A stretch of 15,075 nucleotides of DNA from an uncultured Prevotella sp. (GTDB lineage: Bacteria; Bacteroidota; Bacteroidia; Bacteroidales; Bacteroidaceae). A program made the position numbers and the translations under genes. The DNA lies in the NCBI GenBank assembly GCA_900547085.1, contig URFI01000027.1, positions 1 through 15,075 on the forward strand, written 5' to 3'. Shown in pieces: positions 13,763-15,075 of the stretch (positions are counted from its first letter, which is position 1; each line of letters opens with the position of its first letter). The notes under the pieces are model-generated. The model did not search any database. It saw nothing but the letters and a program-made list of their open reading frames with translations, and was not told where the DNA came from.

Positions 13763-14017
13763 ATGGCAAATCACAAATCATCACTTAAAAGAATCCGTCA
13801 GGACAAAGTTAAGACTTTGCACAACAAATATTATGCAAAGACCATGCGTAATGCTGTACGCAAGTTGCGTGCAATGACCGACAAGGATGAGGCTGTCAAG
13901 CTGTATCCTGAAGTACAGAAGATGGTAGACAAGTTGGCCAAGACCAACGTCATCCACAAGAACAAGGCTGCCAACTTGAAGTCAAGCCTCTGCAAGCACA
14001 TCGGCAAACTCGCATAA
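13763..14017 (+). CDS. rpsT: 30S ribosomal protein bS20
   Basis: This 84-residue, lysine-rich protein binds 16S rRNA early in 30S assembly. It begins MANHKSSLKRIRQDKVKTLH and ends ANLKSSLCKHIGKLA, both diagnostic of bS20; the length is typical. It follows tRNA-Glu by 30 bases with an A-rich leader and no Shine-Dalgarno, and shares the strong promoter ahead of the tRNA. RNase processing of the tRNA would release the rpsT message. A GAAA-capped terminator lies 23 bases downstream. Confidence 0.97.
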   Translation: MANHKSSLKRIRQDKVKTLHNKYYAKTMRNAVRKLRAMTDKDEAVKLYPEVQKMVDKLAKTNVIHKNKAANLKSSLCKHIGKLA

Positions 14018-14040
14018 GTCCATCTGACGACGTTACATAC

Positions 14041-14073
14041 AAAGGTTACATTTCGAAAGAAGTGTAACCTTTT
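14041..14073 (+). terminator. Terminator after rpsT
   Basis: AAAGGTTACATTTC (14041-14054) pairs with GAAGTGTAACCTTT (14059-14072), one wobble, closed by a GAAA tetraloop, followed by a very short T stretch (the T-run at 14070-14073 overlaps the stem). The weak T-run makes it a moderate intrinsic terminator. Confidence 0.75.
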
Positions 14074-14353
14074 GAGGTTTCACCCACCTCAATCTCTTCC
14101 TACGTTGACACAACACAGCGCCTCTCCCTGCCTTCAAGCTGGCGATTCATCGCAGGTTCGTTGCCGGCAATCACTGGCTACGAGGTGGGCAAGATCCATA
14201 AAATACCGGAAAACAGAAAAACTTTATTCGCATCTTTAAACCACATAAAAAAGGAAAACGCACGCCAGCCTTTTACGCATTTTTAGCAACAAAACATTTC
14301 CTCATTTGGCTGTAATTTCGTATCTTTGCATATCATAATATACAAAACGACAA
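14074..14353. other. Non-coding gap between rpsT and gyrB
   Basis: I see no gene in these 280 bases. CCCACCTC (14083-14090) is the exact reverse complement of GAGGTGGG (14182-14189), and the 10-base palindrome TTGCCGGCAA lies between them at 14161-14170. The part from about 14100 to 14190 is richer in G+C than the AT-rich part that follows, which carries the gyrB promoter candidate. One + strand frame stays open from about 14112 to the TAG near 14286 but has no convincing start and no recognisable family. Confidence 0.5.
14321..14328 (+). promoter_or_regulatory. Candidate gyrB promoter (-7 element)
   Basis: TATCTTTG is an exact TAnnTTTG match, placing the start of transcription near 14335 and leaving a leader of about 19 bases before the gyrB ATG. 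The -33 element is poor (TTTC at 14297-14300); the clear TTTG at 14305-14308 is only 12 bases upstream. Confidence 0.5.
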
Positions 14354-15075
14354 ATGGCAGAAAATCAGAATACCGAAAACAATTATTCGGCCAGTAACAT
14401 CCAAGTCTTGGAAGGACTTGAGGCTGTTCGCAAACGACCTGCAATGTACATCGGTGACATCAGTGAGAAGGGTCTCCATCACCTGATTAACGAGACCGTG
14501 GACAACTCTATTGACGAAGCGATGGCAGGTTATTGCACCGACATTGAAGTGACCATCAACGATGACGAATCAATAACTGTACAAGACAACGGTCGAGGCA
14601 TTCCCGTAGACCAGCACGAAAAACTGCACAAGTCGGCCCTGGAAGTGGTTATGACGGTACTCCATGCCGGCGGAAAGTTTGACAAAGGCTCGTACAAAGT
14701 CAGCGGTGGTCTGCACGGAGTTGGTGTAAGTTGCGTTAACGCCCTATCCTCTCACATGACATCTCAGGTGTTCCGTGACGGCAAAATCTACCAACAAGAA
14801 TACGAAAGGGGCAAAGCCCTCTACCCCGTGAAAGTCGTTGGAGAGACGGATCAGCGTGGAACGCGTCAGCAATTCTGGCCAGATAAGTCTATATTCACAA
14901 CCACTCACTTCCAATGGGACATCATTGCGAGGCGCATGCGAGAGCTGGCGTTCCTGAATGCAGGCATCCGCATCACCCTTACCGACCTGCGTCCCAATGA
15001 GGAAGGCAAAACACGTACGGAGGTTTTCCATGCCAAAGACGGTCTTAAAGAGTTCGTCCGCTACGTTGACCGCCA
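14354..15075 (+). CDS. gyrB: DNA gyrase subunit B, 5' part
   Basis: GyrB is the ATPase subunit of DNA gyrase, which introduces negative supercoils. The frame opens at the ATG at 14354 (MAENQNTENNYSASNIQVLE) and stays open for 240 codons to the right edge; a full GyrB is about 650 residues, so roughly a third is present. The GHKL ATP-binding domain is clear: RKRPAMYIGD (26-35), the catalytic Glu E47 and metal-binding N51 in ETVDNSIDEAMAG, DNGRGIP (78-84), ALEVVMTVLHAGGKFD (95-110) and GGLHGVG (118-124). The phrase YKVSGGLHGVGVSCVNALS favours GyrB over ParE, though the two are close and the distinguishing C-terminal parts are outside the window. It starts a separate transcription unit from rpsT. 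Confidence 0.95.
   Translation, partial: MAENQNTENNYSASNIQVLEGLEAVRKRPAMYIGDISEKGLHHLINETVDNSIDEAMAGYCTDIEVTINDDESITVQDNGRGIPVDQHEKLHKSALEVVMTVLHAGGKFDKGSYKVSGGLHGVGVSCVNALSSHMTSQVFRDGKIYQQEYERGKALYPVKVVGETDQRGTRQQFWPDKSIFTTTHFQWDIIARRMRELAFLNAGIRITLTDLRPNEEGKTRTEVFHAKDGLKEFVRYVDR

Noticed and set aside
13686..13877. Small + strand open frame over the tRNA and rpsT start
   Set aside because: It begins inside tRNA-Glu and runs out of frame through rpsT.

Overview
The window is a core chromosomal segment of a Bacteroidetes bacterium, most likely Prevotella or a close relative. The evidence is the protein families, the gene order murD-ftsW-murG-murC-ftsQ-ftsA-ftsZ-yqeY, the recO / tRNA-Glu / rpsT / gyrB neighbourhood, the general lack of Shine-Dalgarno sites, and several intergenic matches to the Bacteroidetes -7 promoter element TAnnTTTG. 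The genus is an inference; I could not run a database comparison.

Layout. (1) 1-1275: the 3' part of a phosphoglucomutase/phosphomannomutase-type gene, followed by a long hairpin. (2) 1336-2936: a complete-looking IS3-family insertion sequence of 1601 bp with 25-bp terminal inverted repeats, overlapping orfA and orfB in the -1 frame arrangement, and an unusually long 3' non-coding tail carrying a strong hairpin and direct repeats. (3) 2941-3028: four tandem, diverged 22-bp units directly after the IS. (4) 3084-12572: the second half of the division and cell-wall (dcw) cluster, all on the + strand and tightly packed. MurD, MurC and MurG make cytoplasmic and lipid-linked peptidoglycan precursors, FtsW polymerises glycan strands at the septum, and FtsQ, FtsA and FtsZ build the divisome. 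A GatB/YqeY-domain gene closes the run, followed by a 19-bp-stem terminator. (5) 12700-12787: a second copy of the four-unit 22-bp array, colinear with the first. (6) 12815-13540: recO on the - strand. (7) 13608-14017: a textbook Bacteroidetes promoter, tRNA-Glu(UUC) and rpsT, divergent from recO. (8) 14018-14353: a non-coding stretch with a terminator and a gyrB promoter candidate, then the 5' part of gyrB running off the window.

The core genes are ordinary. The less ordinary signals are the pair of colinear 22-bp arrays bracketing the dcw segment, and the break in the dcw cluster: the genes expected upstream of murD (mraZ to mraY) are absent, an IS without a target-site duplication lies there instead, and an unrelated sugar mutase is beyond it. 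This is what recombination between two IS copies would leave behind. I see no CRISPR array, defence system or clearly new multi-gene system.
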